A program made the position numbers and the translations under genes. Positions 1-10,172 of a stretch of DNA of 36,201 nt are shown here, one piece after another. Positions within the stretch are counted from its first letter, which is position 1. The number at the start of each line of letters is the position of its first letter. Source of the DNA: Myxococcales bacterium (GTDB taxonomy: Bacteria; Myxococcota_A; Polyangia; Haliangiales; Haliangiaceae); contig CANKMW010000093.1 in the NCBI GenBank assembly GCA_947483555.1, forward strand, positions 1 through 36,201, read 5' to 3'. A model generated the notes under the pieces. The model did not search any database. It worked only from the letters and a program-made list of their open reading frames with translations, and had not been told where the DNA came from.

Positions 1-117
1 CACTTCGACATCTCCCATCGCCAGCGCGCCGTCCGCAGCGCGGTCAACCGACTCCGCAGCCTCGGCCTCGAGATCGATCCCTCGCAACTCCGGCCTGTTA
101 GCGATGCCGTTCGTTAG
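1..117 (+). CDS. C-terminal end of an unidentified protein (partial)
   Basis: The first frame is open from the window edge to a TAG at 115-117 and gives 38 residues, beginning HFDISHRQRAV and ending QLRPVSDAVR. The segment is basic and looks helical (RQRAVRSAVNRLRSLGLEID), as expected of the tail of a soluble protein, possibly nucleic-acid binding. The start lies outside the window and no family could be recognised. An inverted repeat follows 20 bases after the stop, which fits this being a real gene end. Confidence 0.35.
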   Translation, partial: HFDISHRQRAVRSAVNRLRSLGLEIDPSQLRPVSDAVR

Positions 118-136
118 GAGCGAGGCGCGAAGCGCC

Positions 137-180
137 GAGTCGAAGGACGTATTCCGCGACTGTCGCCTGTCCTTCGACTC
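137..180. repeat. 12-bp perfect inverted repeat downstream of the partial gene
   Basis: GAGTCGAAGGAC at 137-148 is exactly complementary to GTCCTTCGACTC at 169-180, with a 20-base spacer. There is no T tract. It may act as a transcript-end hairpin for the preceding gene or be one copy of a dispersed palindromic element. The rest of 118-299 holds no convincing gene. Confidence 0.5.
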
Positions 181-299
181 CGCCGCTGCGCGGCTTCGCT
201 CAGGACGACCGGGGATAGGACCGCCACGGTCACGGCAGCCACCGCCACCGCTACAGCCACGGTCGCGGCCCCGGCGGGGCTTCGTGCTATCACGCCCGC

Positions 300-1778
300 A
301 TGCGCACCGGTCGCCTCGTCGCCGTCGCCGTCACCGTCACCGTCACCGTCACCAGCCTCGCGCTCGGCGCGTGCAAGAAGAAGCAGGCCGCGCCCGCCAC
401 CGGCACCGGATCCGGATCGGTCGCGAGCCAGGCGACCGGGCCATGTACGGGCGCCAAGGCGCACGGACCGCTGGCCTGGTTCGAGGACGACTACCCGGCC
501 GCGCTGGCGTGCGCCCGGGCCACCCGCCGGCCGCTGGTGATCGACATGTGGGCGCCGTGGTGCCACACGTGCCTCTCGATGCAGACCACCGTCCTGCACG
601 ACCCGTCGCTGACGCCGTTCGCCGACCGCTTCGTGTTCCTCGCCATCGACACCGATCGCGAGATCAACGCGCGCGCCGTGGCCCGCTTGCCGCTGCAGAA
701 CTGGCCCACCTTCTTCGTGCTGTCGCCCGATGACGAGGCGGTCCACGAGCGCTGGCTGGGCGCGGCCTCGATCGAGCAGTTCCGCACCTTGCTCAAGGAC
801 GGCGAGACCGCGTACCTGGCCAGCCGTGGCGACCGGGCCGGGATCCCGCTCGAACCCATGATGAAGCTGCTGCGCGACGGCAACCAGGCCGCGATCAAGA
901 AGGACTGGCCGGCGGCGGCCGCGGCGTGGACCCAGATCGTGACCGGCGCGCCGGCGACCTGGCCACGTCGATCCGACGTCCTGGTGTCGCTGGTCTCGGC
1001 GCACTGGAAGGCCGGCGACGTTCCGGCCTGCCTCGATCTGGCCGCGGCCCGCGCCACCGAGACCGGCAACACCGCCAACGCCACCGACTTCCTGGTCTGG
1101 GCGCTGGAGTGCGCTGGCGACGACAAGGCCGACCCGGCGCGGGCCAAGGAGGTGCGCGAGCTGACGGTGACCCGCCTGAGCGCGCTGATCGACGATCCGA
1201 CGGCGCCGCTGTCGGTCGACGATCGCGCCGACGCGATGATGAACCTGCGCACCGCGCTCGACGCGCTGGGCAAGAAGGACGAGGCCCGGGCGATGGCCGA
1301 GCGCGAGCTCGCGTACCTCGCCGACGAAGCGGCCAAGGCGCCCGATGCGTGGGCGGCCTCGACCTACAACTGGCCGCGCGCCGAGGTCCACGTGTGGCTG
1401 CAGCGCGGCCTCGAGCTGGTGCCGGCCCTCGAGAAGAGCGCCACCGATCTGCCACGCGAGTACGATCCCCCGTACCGCCTGGCATGGGTCTACATGAAGT
1501 CGGGCGAGCCGGCCAAGGCCCGGCCGTGGGCCGAGCAGGCGGCCAACCTGGCCTACGGGGCCCGCAAGGTGCGCCTGGTCGGCCTGCGGGTCGAGATCAA
1601 CAAGGCGATGGGCGACCTCGCCGGCGAGCGCAGCGCCCGCACCGAGCTGGTCAAGGTGCTCGAAGCGCTGGCCCCCGAGCATGCCCAGCCCGAGGCGCTG
1701 ACCAAGGCGAAGGCCGAGCTCGCCGCCATCGACACCGACGCCGCCGCCGCTCCGACGGCTCCCGCGCCGGTGCGCTGA
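300..1778 (+). CDS. thioredoxin-fold lipoprotein with TPR-like C-terminal region
   Basis: This 492-aa protein begins with a lipoprotein signal peptide whose lipobox ends L-G-A-C25. A short K/A/G/S linker follows, then a thioredoxin-like domain (about residues 55-185) with the redox pair W-C88-H-T-C91 in the context IDMWAPWCHTC. This resembles DsbD-gamma or thioredoxin_7 domains that take or give electrons in the periplasm. The remaining 300 residues are Ala-rich helices with a TPR-like look (AVARAWAEQAAN-type stretches), suggesting a protein-interaction scaffold. The signal peptide is encoded partly by a hexanucleotide repeat. The ATG at 300 directly precedes the basic n-region. The stop overlaps the next gene's ATG (TGATG), so the two are probably co-translated. 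An envelope disulfide or thiol role is inferred; the partner is unknown. Confidence 0.8.
   Translation: MRTGRLVAVAVTVTVTVTSLALGACKKKQAAPATGTGSGSVASQATGPCTGAKAHGPLAWFEDDYPAALACARATRRPLVIDMWAPWCHTCLSMQTTVLHDPSLTPFADRFVFLAIDTDREINARAVARLPLQNWPTFFVLSPDDEAVHERWLGAASIEQFRTLLKDGETAYLASRGDRAGIPLEPMMKLLRDGNQAAIKKDWPAAAAAWTQIVTGAPATWPRRSDVLVSLVSAHWKAGDVPACLDLAAARATETGNTANATDFLVWALECAGDDKADPARAKEVRELTVTRLSALIDDPTAPLSVDDRADAMMNLRTALDALGKKDEARAMAERELAYLADEAAKAPDAWAASTYNWPRAEVHVWLQRGLELVPALEKSATDLPREYDPPYRLAWVYMKSGEPAKARPWAEQAANLAYGARKVRLVGLRVEINKAMGDLAGERSARTELVKVLEALAPEHAQPEALTKAKAELAAIDTDAAAAPTAPAPVR
318..353 (+). repeat. hexanucleotide repeat inside a signal peptide
   Basis: Two GTCGCC units followed by four GTCACC units encode residues 7-18 (VAVA then VTVTVTVT), the hydrophobic core of the preceding lipoprotein's signal peptide. 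Gain or loss of a unit changes the core by two residues without breaking the frame. Confidence 0.9.
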
Positions 1779-2908
1779 TGGCCACGCCTTCGATCGACAC
1801 CCTCCTCGCCCACGGCGCCATCGGGCATGACGCGGCGTCGGGCGCCGTCGCGCCAGCCATCCATCCGGCGACCACGTTCGCCCGCGACGAGGCCTACCGG
1901 CTGCCGTCGGCGCGCATGTACGGCCGCGACGACAACGCCACCGGCGAGCCGGCCGAGGCCTTGCTCGCCGCGCTCGAGGGCGGCGCCGGCGCGATGCTGT
2001 TCGCCTCGGGCATGGCGGCGGCGGCCGCCGTGTTCCAGACCCTGGCGCCCGGCGATCACGTGGTCGCGCCGCGCATCATGTACTGGGCGCTGCGCGGCTG
2101 GCTGGTCGACTTCTGTGCTCGCTGGGGCCTCGGCCTCGACCTGGTCGACAGCCACGACACCGACGCCCTGCGCGCCGCGGTGCGCCCGGGCGCGACCCGC
2201 CTGGTGTGGGTCGAGACCCCGGCCAATCCGACCTGGGACGTCACCGATCTCGCCGCCGCCGCCGCCATCGCGCACGCCGCCGGCGCCCGCCTCGCCGTCG
2301 ACTCCACCGCAGCCACGCCGGTGCTGTCGCGACCGCTGGCGCTGGGCGCCGATCTGGTCATGCACTCGGCGACCAAGTACCTGAACGGTCACTCCGACGT
2401 GATCGCGGGCGCGCTGGTCACCGCCGCGCTCGACGAACCGTGGCAGCGGCTGCGCGCCCACCGCCGAACCACCGGCGCCATCCTGGGCCCGTTCGAGGCC
2501 TGGCTGGTCCACCGCGGCATGCGCACGCTCGCCGTGCGCGTGCGGCGCCAGTGCGAGACCGCGCTGGGCATCGCCGCGGCGCTCGACGGCCATCCCGCGC
2601 TGGTCGCCGTGCTCTACCCCGGCCTGCCGTCGTTCGCACACCACGCCGTCGCCGCCCGCCAGATGCACGGCGGCTTCGGCGCCATGCTGTCGCTCCGCGT
2701 CGCCGGCGGTGCCCCGGCCGCGCTCGCGGTCGCCGGCCGCCTGCACCTGTTCGCGCGCGCCACGTCGCTGGGCGGGGTCGAGTCGCTGGTCGAGCACCGC
2801 GCCTCGGTCGAACCGCCCGACTCGCCGGTGCCCAAGGACCTGCTGCGGATCTCGATCGGCCTCGAGGACGCCGACGAGCTGCTCGCCGACCTGCGCGCCG
2901 CGCTCTGA
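1778..2908 (+). CDS. trans-sulfuration PLP enzyme (cystathionine gamma-synthase/lyase family)
   Basis: The 376-aa product matches the Cys/Met-metabolism PLP-dependent family over its full normal length. Visible hallmarks are the N-terminal HPATTFARD segment, YGRDDNATGEPAEALLAALE (the family's Y-x-R...N-P-T region), the GAGAMLFASGMAA cofactor-phosphate region, VWVETPANPTWDV, and the PLP lysine K200 in HSATKYLNGHSD. Such enzymes make or break cystathionine, or form methionine-chain thioethers from activated homoserine; sequence alone does not separate synthase from lyase. The ATG overlaps the upstream stop by one base, implying translational coupling with the thioredoxin-fold lipoprotein. It converges on prfB with 27 bases between the stops. 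Confidence 0.85.
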   Translation: MATPSIDTLLAHGAIGHDAASGAVAPAIHPATTFARDEAYRLPSARMYGRDDNATGEPAEALLAALEGGAGAMLFASGMAAAAAVFQTLAPGDHVVAPRIMYWALRGWLVDFCARWGLGLDLVDSHDTDALRAAVRPGATRLVWVETPANPTWDVTDLAAAAAIAHAAGARLAVDSTAATPVLSRPLALGADLVMHSATKYLNGHSDVIAGALVTAALDEPWQRLRAHRRTTGAILGPFEAWLVHRGMRTLAVRVRRQCETALGIAAALDGHPALVAVLYPGLPSFAHHAVAARQMHGGFGAMLSLRVAGGAPAALAVAGRLHLFARATSLGGVESLVEHRASVEPPDSPVPKDLLRISIGLEDADELLADLRAAL

Positions 2909-2935
2909 TCTGAGCTGAGGGGAAGGTCCCCGCCG

Positions 2936-4058
<1,123 letters not shown>

Positions 4059-4067
4059 GACGGGCCT

Positions 4068-5474
4068 CTATACCTTGTTGCGCCGCAACCTGACAAGCTC
4101 GCCGTCGCCGCCCTTGCCCAGCTGCACCGGATAGACGCCGGTGAAACACGCCGAGCAGTAGCCGACGCCGACCTCACCGTCCTCGCCGATGGCGCCCATG
4201 GTGCTCATCATGCCCTCGTGCGACAGGTATCCGAGCGAGTCGCAGGTGACGTAGCGGGCGATCTCGTCGAGGGTGTGCGACGCCGCCACCAGCTCGCTGC
4301 GATTGGGGGTGTCGATGCCGTAGAAACAAGGGTTGGTGGTCGGCGGCGCCGAGATCCGCAGGTGGACCTCGCGGGCGCCGGCGGCGCGCAGCATCTTGAC
4401 GATCTTGCGCGACGTGGTGCCGCGGACCAGCGAGTCGTCGACCACCACCACCCGCTTGCCGTCGACCACCGAGCGCACCGGCGACAGCTTGAGGCGAACG
4501 CCGAAATGGCGGATCGAATCCTGGGGCTCGATGAAGGTGCGGCCGACGTAGTGCGAGCGGATGAGGCCCATCTCGAACGGGATGCCAGCCCGCTTGGCGT
4601 ACCCGATCGCCGACGGCACGCCGGAATCGGGGACCGGGATGACCACGTCGGCGATCGCCGGTTGCTCCTCGGCCAGCCGGGTGCCCATGCGCTCGCGGGC
4701 CCGGTACACTGACTTGCCGTTGACCAGGCTGTCGGGCCGCGCGAAGTACACGTGCTCGAAGATGCAGAACCGCGACGGCGCCGCTTCGGACGTGGCCAGC
4801 TTGAAGCTGCGCAGCCCGGCGTTGTCGGCGACCACCAGCTCACCCGGCTCGACGTCGCGGATGTACTCGGCCTCGATCAGATCGAAGGCGCTGGTCTCCG
4901 ACGACAGCACGTAGCCGTCCTTGAGCCGGCCGATGACCAGGGGGCGGAAGCCGTGCGGGTCGCGGACCCCGATCAGCTTGTCGTCGGCCAGCAGGACCAG
5001 CGAGTACGCGCCCTGGACCTGGCGCAGGGCCGCGATCAGCCGGTTGACCGGGTCGAACTCCGGCACCTTGGCCATGAGGTGGACGATGACCTCGGTGTCG
5101 CTGCTGGTCTGGAAGATCGAGCCCGAGGCCTCGAGCCGGTTGCGCAGGTCCTCGGCGTTGACCAGGTTGCCGTTGTGGGCGATGGCGACCGAACCGCCGG
5201 AATACTCGAACAGGAACGGCTGGGCGTTGCGCACCTCCGAGCTGCCGGCCGTCGAGTAGCGGGTGTGGCCGATGGCGGCGGCGCCGGGCAGCCGGCCGAG
5301 CGTCTTCTCGTCGAAGACGTCGGCGACCAGGCCCATGCCGACGTGGCGGCGCAGCGTGCGATCCCCGGCGACGACGCCGGCCGACTCCTGGCCGCGGTGC
5401 TGGAGCGCGTGCAGCCCGAGGTAGGCGATCTTGGCGGCCTCATCGTGTCCATGGATTCCGAAGACACCGCACAT
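4068..5474 (-). CDS. purF: amidophosphoribosyltransferase
   Basis: PurF catalyses the first committed step of purine synthesis, glutamine plus PRPP to phosphoribosylamine. The start is fixed by the catalytic N-terminal Cys2 (MCGVFGIHGHDEA), exposed once Met is removed, and GGAGGGG lies just upstream. The glutaminase domain shows HRGQESAG, IGHTRYSTAGSS and AHNGNLVNA. The phosphoribosyltransferase domain has the PRPP loop VVVVDDSLVRGTTSRKIV. Cysteines in SRFCIFEHVYF, NPCFYGID and the terminal YCSACFTG match the Bacillus-type [4Fe-4S] PurF, so an oxygen-sensitive cluster is inferred. The product has 468 aa, normal for the family. It is first in an operon with prfB and divergent from the FHA-domain gene across a 117-bp intergenic region. 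Confidence 0.95.
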   Translation of the reverse strand: MCGVFGIHGHDEAAKIAYLGLHALQHRGQESAGVVAGDRTLRRHVGMGLVADVFDEKTLGRLPGAAAIGHTRYSTAGSSEVRNAQPFLFEYSGGSVAIAHNGNLVNAEDLRNRLEASGSIFQTSSDTEVIVHLMAKVPEFDPVNRLIAALRQVQGAYSLVLLADDKLIGVRDPHGFRPLVIGRLKDGYVLSSETSAFDLIEAEYIRDVEPGELVVADNAGLRSFKLATSEAAPSRFCIFEHVYFARPDSLVNGKSVYRARERMGTRLAEEQPAIADVVIPVPDSGVPSAIGYAKRAGIPFEMGLIRSHYVGRTFIEPQDSIRHFGVRLKLSPVRSVVDGKRVVVVDDSLVRGTTSRKIVKMLRAAGAREVHLRISAPPTTNPCFYGIDTPNRSELVAASHTLDEIARYVTCDSLGYLSHEGMMSTMGAIGEDGEVGVGYCSACFTGVYPVQLGKGGDGELVRLRRNKV

Positions 5475-5591
5475 GGCCCCTCCAGTACCACGGGGGTCTG
5501 AGCCGGCCAAGGTCCAGGCGTCACACGGCTGACCGGTGGTCCCTGCTCAGATCGGGCCGAAACCTTGTGCAATCCCGAGACTTGCCCGAGA

Positions 5592-6599
5592 ATGGCGGCA
5601 GTGGTTGCGAAGGTCCTCTGGCGCGACGCCCAAGGTATCGAGGGCACCGTGGAGCTCGGTGCCGGCGAGATCAAGATCGGCCGCGCGATGGATTGTGCCA
5701 TCCGCACCGACGACGCCATGGTCTCGCGCCATCACGCGCGCATGATCTGGGGCGGCGGCGGCTACGTCCTCGAGGATCTCGGCTCGGCCAACGGCGTCTT
5801 CTACCAGGAGCAGAAGGTGCAGAGCCACCTGCTCAAGCACGGCGACGCCGTGCGCTGCGGCAGCTTGTGGCTGCGCTACGTCGACACCGCGCAGCTCGGC
5901 GGTCCCGATGCCCAGCCGGCGGCACCGGTGGCGCCGCCGCCGCCGTCGCAGCAACCGATGATGCAGCATCCGGGGCTGGGCGCGACCCTCGCCCACTCCC
6001 CCACCAACCAGGCCATGCAGGCGGTCAGCCACCAGCAGCTCGCCAACCTCGGCGTGCAGCCGATCTCGGCGCCGCCGCCGCAGCACCAGCCGCAGCAGCC
6101 GCAGCAACCGCAGCAGCCGGCGAGCCAGCCGGCGGGCGCCAAACCGGGCGAAGCCGACGAGGAGATCCGCCGCCTGCGCCGCCGCCTCGAACAACTCCAG
6201 GCCGAGCTCCGCGTCTATCGCGGTGGCAAGGTCGGCGCCGAGAAGGCGCGCAAGATGGAGGATGTCGAGAACGACATGGCGATGATGGAGGTCGAGGTCG
6301 AGAAGCTGCGCAACCGCACCAAGGAGCTCGAGGAGCAGATCTCGCGCGAGGGTGGCAGCGTCAAGGTGCAGCAAGCGGTCGCGATCCGTGGCAAGGCCAC
6401 CGAGATCGTCACCGCGCTCAACGACGTGCTGTCGAGCCTGCGGATCGAGGTGATGGCCGCCGAGGGCGAGTTCGACCAGTACTCGCACACGATCCCGCGC
6501 GCGTCGTTCGAGCTGATCCGGCAGTCGATGAAGGAGGCCGCCTCCAACGTCGATCAGGCCCGCGATCTGCTGCGCCAGCTGCGCGACGTCGCGGGCTGA
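5592..6599 (+). CDS. FHA-domain protein with Pro/Gln linker and coiled coil
   Basis: The N-terminal ~100 residues form a forkhead-associated domain, a phosphothreonine-binding module. Its signature is complete: IKIGRAMDCAI, SRHHARMIW, LEDLGSANGVFY. A low-complexity linker of Pro, Gln and Ala follows (about residues 105-190), then a charged heptad-rich region (EEIRRLRRRLEQLQAELRVY, KLRNRTKELEEQI) predicted as a coiled coil, and a helical tail. No enzyme domain is visible, so it is likely an adaptor in a Ser/Thr kinase network, common in myxobacteria. I chose ATG 5592; an in-frame TTG at 5565 would add nine residues unlike an FHA start. The product has 335 aa. It converges on folC with 16 bases between stops. 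Confidence 0.85.
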   Translation: MAAVVAKVLWRDAQGIEGTVELGAGEIKIGRAMDCAIRTDDAMVSRHHARMIWGGGGYVLEDLGSANGVFYQEQKVQSHLLKHGDAVRCGSLWLRYVDTAQLGGPDAQPAAPVAPPPPSQQPMMQHPGLGATLAHSPTNQAMQAVSHQQLANLGVQPISAPPPQHQPQQPQQPQQPASQPAGAKPGEADEEIRRLRRRLEQLQAELRVYRGGKVGAEKARKMEDVENDMAMMEVEVEKLRNRTKELEEQISREGGSVKVQQAVAIRGKATEIVTALNDVLSSLRIEVMAAEGEFDQYSHTIPRASFELIRQSMKEAASNVDQARDLLRQLRDVAG

Positions 6600-6615
6600 G
6601 CGGGGTCGGTTTCGC

Positions 6616-7908
6616 CTACGGTTTCGGCGCCGGATCCGGCGTCGGCGCCGGATCCGAGACCACGAACGGATCGACGGCCATCGCGCGAAAGCGCGGCCGG
6701 GTCTCCCCGACCGCGTAGAGCGAGCCGGCGACGACCACCAGTCCGGCGGCGCCGGCCAGCGCGCGCGCGCGATCGACGGCGGCGGCCAGCGCCGGCTCCT
6801 CGTCGGTGCGGCAGCCAGCCGCGCGCAGGCGCGCGGCCAGCGCGGCGGGCGCCAGCGCGCGCGGCTGATCGTAGCGGCTGGCGATGGCGTGCTCGACGAC
6901 CCCGGCCAGCGGCGCGACGATGCCGTCGACGTCCTTGTCGGCGGACACCGCGAGCACCAGCACCCGCGGCCGCTCGGGTCGCGCGGCCAGCGCCCGCGCC
7001 AGCGCCGCGGCGCCGTGCGGGTTGTGAGCGCCGTCGAGCATCACGGTCGGCGCCGACCCCACCACCTCGAGTCGCCCCGGATGCTCGACCCGCGCCAGGG
7101 CTTGCTCCCGCACCGACCGTGGCACGCGCAGCGTCGAGTCGACCTGCTCGAGGGCATCCACGATCGCGTCGGCGCACGCCGCGTTGGCGTGCTGATGGTC
7201 GCCGCCCAGCGCGGTCACCGGCGCCCACGCGACGTCGTCGTCGTCGAGCACGCGCACGCTGGCCGCGCCCGCGACCATGGCGGCGGCGCGCAGCCACGGC
7301 ACCGCCGCAGCGTCGCCGGCGCGACCGATCACCACCCGCTGTCCGGACTTGAAGATGCCGGCCTTCTCGGCCGCGATGGCCGCCAGATCGGCGCCCAGCA
7401 TCTCCTGGTGATCGAGCGCCACGCCGGTGACGGCGGCCACCGGCGCCGCCAGCACGTTGGTGGCGTCGAGCCGACCCCCGAGCCCGACCTCCACCACCGC
7501 GACCTCGACGTCGGCGTCCGCGAACAGCACCAGCGCCATGGCGGTCACCTGCTCGAAGAACGTCAGCGCGTCGCCGCCGGCGGCGGCCACCGCGGCACCG
7601 GCCGCCACCACCGCGTCCTCGCTCGCCGCCACGCCGTCGACCACGAAGCGCTCGCGCAGGCTGGCCAGGTGCGGTGACGTGAACAGCGCCGTGCGGCGGC
7701 CGGCGCCGCGCGCCATCGCCGCCACCATGACCGCGGTCGATCCCTTGCCGTTGGTGCCGCCGAGGTGAGCGATCAGGCCGAGCCGGCGCTCGGGGTGGCC
7801 GAGGCGCGCCAGCACCGCGGCGATGCGATCGAGCCCGAACACGATGCCGGCCTTGCGGGCCGCGAACAGGCGCGCCAGCAAGGCCGCGTAGGGTGGATCG
7901 ATTCCCAT
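6616..7908 (-). CDS. folC: bifunctional folylpolyglutamate/dihydrofolate synthase
   Basis: The 430-aa Mur-ligase-fold enzyme adds glutamate to dihydropteroate or to folates using ATP. The ATP loop GGTNGKGST is at residues 50-58. FTSPHLASLRERF is the family substrate loop, and VEVGLGGRLDATN plus GVALDHQEMLG (metal and ATP contacts) follow. The C-terminal domain includes LDGAHNPHGAAALA and LAVSADKDVD. The tail ends in a Pro/Ala/Asp low-complexity stretch (DPAPTPDPAPKP) encoded by near-repeated GGATCCGGCG elements. It starts 8 bases after the UbiB-like gene's stop, implying an operon. Confidence 0.93.
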   Translation of the reverse strand: MGIDPPYAALLARLFAARKAGIVFGLDRIAAVLARLGHPERRLGLIAHLGGTNGKGSTAVMVAAMARGAGRRTALFTSPHLASLRERFVVDGVAASEDAVVAAGAAVAAAGGDALTFFEQVTAMALVLFADADVEVAVVEVGLGGRLDATNVLAAPVAAVTGVALDHQEMLGADLAAIAAEKAGIFKSGQRVVIGRAGDAAAVPWLRAAAMVAGAASVRVLDDDDVAWAPVTALGGDHQHANAACADAIVDALEQVDSTLRVPRSVREQALARVEHPGRLEVVGSAPTVMLDGAHNPHGAAALARALAARPERPRVLVLAVSADKDVDGIVAPLAGVVEHAIASRYDQPRALAPAALAARLRAAGCRTDEEPALAAAVDRARALAGAAGLVVVAGSLYAVGETRPRFRAMAVDPFVVSDPAPTPDPAPKP

Positions 7909-7916
7909 GACCGCGC

Positions 7917-9569
7917 TCAGGCGCCGCGCCGACGATCACCCCACAGGTGACCGAGCACGGCGACCGCGGCCGTCACCAGCAGCGCGGTCGCGATCGTCGG
8001 GTGGCGGCCGACCGCCAGCAGCGCGGTCGCCGCGCCGACCAGCGTGGCGACGATCAGCGCCGTGAACAGACGCCGGCCCAACCGCTCGGTGGCCAGCGCC
8101 AGCGCCGGATCGCGGGTCGTCAGCTCGAGCTTGCCGGCGCGGAGATCGTCGAGGATGTCGTGGATCTGGCCCGGCAACTCGGCGGCGCCGGTGGTCAGGG
8201 CGCGCATGCCGCGCATCAGGTCGCGGCCCATGCGCTTGGGCCCGAAGCGCTCCATCACCAGGCGGGTGAAGTACGGCCGCAGCTCGGTCCACACGTCGAG
8301 CTCGGGATCGAGCTGCTTGCCGATGCCCTCGACCGTCATGAGCGCCTTGCCGACCATCAGCATCTCGGGCGGCATCTCGATGTCGTACTTGATCGCGCCC
8401 TGGACCAGATCGCGGATGACCGCCGACATCTCGACCTCGGCCAGCGAGCGGCCGAGGTACTTCTCCGACAGCTCGGCGACCTCGGCGCGGAAGCGCGGCA
8501 GGTCGACGCGCCCCTTGGCCCGCCCCATGGCCAGCAGCGCGTCGGCGAGCCCGGCGGCGTCGGCGGTGACCGCCGCCACCATGAGCTGGATGGCCTTGTC
8601 GCGCAGGTCCTCGCTCAGGCGGCCGACCAGCCCCAGATCGATGAGCCCGAGGACCGGCTCGGCCGCGGTCCCCATCATGATGATGTTGCCGGGGTGCGGA
8701 TCGGCATGGAAGAAGCCGTCCTCGAAGATCATCTTGGCGATCACGGCCAGGGCGCCGCGCGCGACCCGCGGCCCGGTCCCGGCGTCGCCGGCGGCCACGA
8801 AGTCGTCGAGGTGCGAGCCGATGAAGCGCTCCATCACCAGCGCCCGCTTGCCGGTCGCCTGCCGGTAGGGGGTCGGGAAGCGGACCCCGGGATGACCCTC
8901 GAAGTTCCTGGCGAAGCGGACCGCGTTGTCGGCCTCGAGCCCGGTGTCGAGCTCGGCCGTGATGGCGCGGTCGAACTGGGCCACCATCGCGATCGGTGCG
9001 AAGGCGCGGGTCTCGGGCACGTGGGCCTCGAGCAAGCGCGCCAGCAGGTACAGCAGATCGAGGTCGCGTTCGACGGTGGCGCGGGCCTTGGGTCGCTGCA
9101 GCTTGACCACCACGTCGAGCTCGCCGACCCCGTCGCGCAGGCGCGCCACGTGGACCTGGCCGATCGACGCCGACGCCAGCGGGGTGCGCTCGAAGGTCGC
9201 GAACACGGCGTCGAGGCTGTCGCCATACGACTCGGCCAGCACCTCCTCGACCTCGGCGGCGGTCATCGGCGCGACATCGTCCTGGAGCTTCTTCAGCTCG
9301 GCGACCACGTCGGCGGGCAGCAGGTCGGGCCGCGTCGACATCACCTGGCCGAGCTTGACGAACGATGGCCCGAGATCCTGCAGCGCCTCGCGCAGCCGGA
9401 CCGCGAACGTGCGGGCCTCTCCGGCCGGCGCCGGCGCCGGCGCCAGCGGCCCCAGCGGCAGGCGCGACACGATCTCGCCGAACCCGTGACGGACCAGGAC
9501 CAGCGCGATCTGCGCCAGTCGCTCGGTGTTCTTGACCGCCCGGACCACGGAGACCATGGAGCCGGCCAT
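7917..9569 (-). CDS. UbiB/ABC1-family atypical kinase-like membrane protein
   Basis: The protein belongs to the ABC1/ADCK/UbiB family, atypical kinase-fold ATPases linked to quinone biosynthesis or lipid metabolism. Hallmarks are the KxGQ motif in FVKLGQVMSTRPDLLP, the Ala/Ser-rich loop LASASIGQVHVARL, the lysine in VVVKLQRPKA, the catalytic FFHADPHPGNI and the metal motif LIDLGLVGRL. Two C-terminal hydrophobic segments (FTALIVATLVGAATALLAVG, TALLVTAAVAVLGHLWG) should anchor it in the membrane. I chose ATG 9569 (MAGSMVSVV), giving 550 aa; the open frame runs further but the added sequence is not family-like. It is the first gene of a folC operon. Its direct substrate is unknown. Confidence 0.87.
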   Translation of the reverse strand: MAGSMVSVVRAVKNTERLAQIALVLVRHGFGEIVSRLPLGPLAPAPAPAGEARTFAVRLREALQDLGPSFVKLGQVMSTRPDLLPADVVAELKKLQDDVAPMTAAEVEEVLAESYGDSLDAVFATFERTPLASASIGQVHVARLRDGVGELDVVVKLQRPKARATVERDLDLLYLLARLLEAHVPETRAFAPIAMVAQFDRAITAELDTGLEADNAVRFARNFEGHPGVRFPTPYRQATGKRALVMERFIGSHLDDFVAAGDAGTGPRVARGALAVIAKMIFEDGFFHADPHPGNIIMMGTAAEPVLGLIDLGLVGRLSEDLRDKAIQLMVAAVTADAAGLADALLAMGRAKGRVDLPRFRAEVAELSEKYLGRSLAEVEMSAVIRDLVQGAIKYDIEMPPEMLMVGKALMTVEGIGKQLDPELDVWTELRPYFTRLVMERFGPKRMGRDLMRGMRALTTGAAELPGQIHDILDDLRAGKLELTTRDPALALATERLGRRLFTALIVATLVGAATALLAVGRHPTIATALLVTAAVAVLGHLWGDRRRGA

Positions 9570-9626
9570 ACTACCCGATGTAACGATCCACCTCGCGCCG
9601 TCATCTCGATTCCAGGAGCCCCGCCG

Positions 9627-10172
9627 ATGCTGAAATGGATGATCCGGAAGCGGCTGGCCGCGTTCGAGCGCCGCCACGACTACGACATGAGCTACGCGCG
9701 CGACATCCTGGCCGCCGACACCCGCGGCTTCCTGGCCTTCGCCAAGGTCACGGCCCTCTCGGAATACCGCCGCGACGTGCCGCGCGACGTCTACGTCGCC
9801 GCCAAGCTGGTCGGCACGCTGGCCGAGGACTGCGGACCGTGCACGCAGCTGGTCGTCACCATGGCGCTCCGCGACGGCGTCGATGGCACGCTGCTGGCCG
9901 CGGTGCTGGCCCGCGACGACGCCGCGCTCTCACCCGAGGTGCTGCTCGGGGTGCAGTTCGCCCGCGCGGTGCTCGCCCACGATCCGGAGGCCGACCCGCA
10001 TCGCGACGAGATCGTGCGCCGCTGGGGCGCGCGGGCGCTGGTCTCGCTCGCCTTCGCCATGGTCGCGGCGCGCATCTATCCGACCCTCAAGTACGCGCTC
10101 GGCCACGGCAAGACCTGCCAGCGAGTCGTGGTCGCCGGCACCCCGGTGACCGTGGTCCGCGACGCCGCCTGA
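9627..10172 (+). CDS. AhpD/carboxymuconolactone decarboxylase-like protein
   Basis: This 181-aa helical protein has E67-D-C69-G-P-C72 within LAEDCGPCTQLVVTMA, the CxxC arrangement of the AhpD-like superfamily, where the two cysteines reduce peroxides. The usual histidine three residues after the second Cys is not present, so peroxidase chemistry is uncertain. The remaining sequence (VLLGVQFARAVLAHDPEAD, LVSLAFAMVAARIYPTLKYALG) is helical and possibly membrane-associated. AGGAG at 9614-9618 is a good ribosome binding site for ATG 9627. It is divergent from the UbiB-like gene with a 57-base gap. Confidence 0.65.
   Translation: MLKWMIRKRLAAFERRHDYDMSYARDILAADTRGFLAFAKVTALSEYRRDVPRDVYVAAKLVGTLAEDCGPCTQLVVTMALRDGVDGTLLAAVLARDDAALSPEVLLGVQFARAVLAHDPEADPHRDEIVRRWGARALVSLAFAMVAARIYPTLKYALGHGKTCQRVVVAGTPVTVVRDAA

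Noticed and set aside
114..1682. Long minus-strand frame opposite the thioredoxin-fold gene
   Set aside because: Its composition (Arg/Gly/His/Ala runs, no motif) is typical of an antisense shadow in high-G+C DNA; the plus strand has a signal peptide, WCxxC and a coupled downstream gene.
7947..9626. Plus-strand frame antisense to the UbiB-like gene that runs into the AhpD-like gene
   Set aside because: Only the final part from ATG 9627 has a ribosome site and family sequence; the rest is antisense noise.
9627..10172. Second selenoprotein candidate (AhpD-like proteins can carry Sec)
   Set aside because: The redox pair is encoded by two normal Cys codons and there is no in-frame TGA before a natural end.
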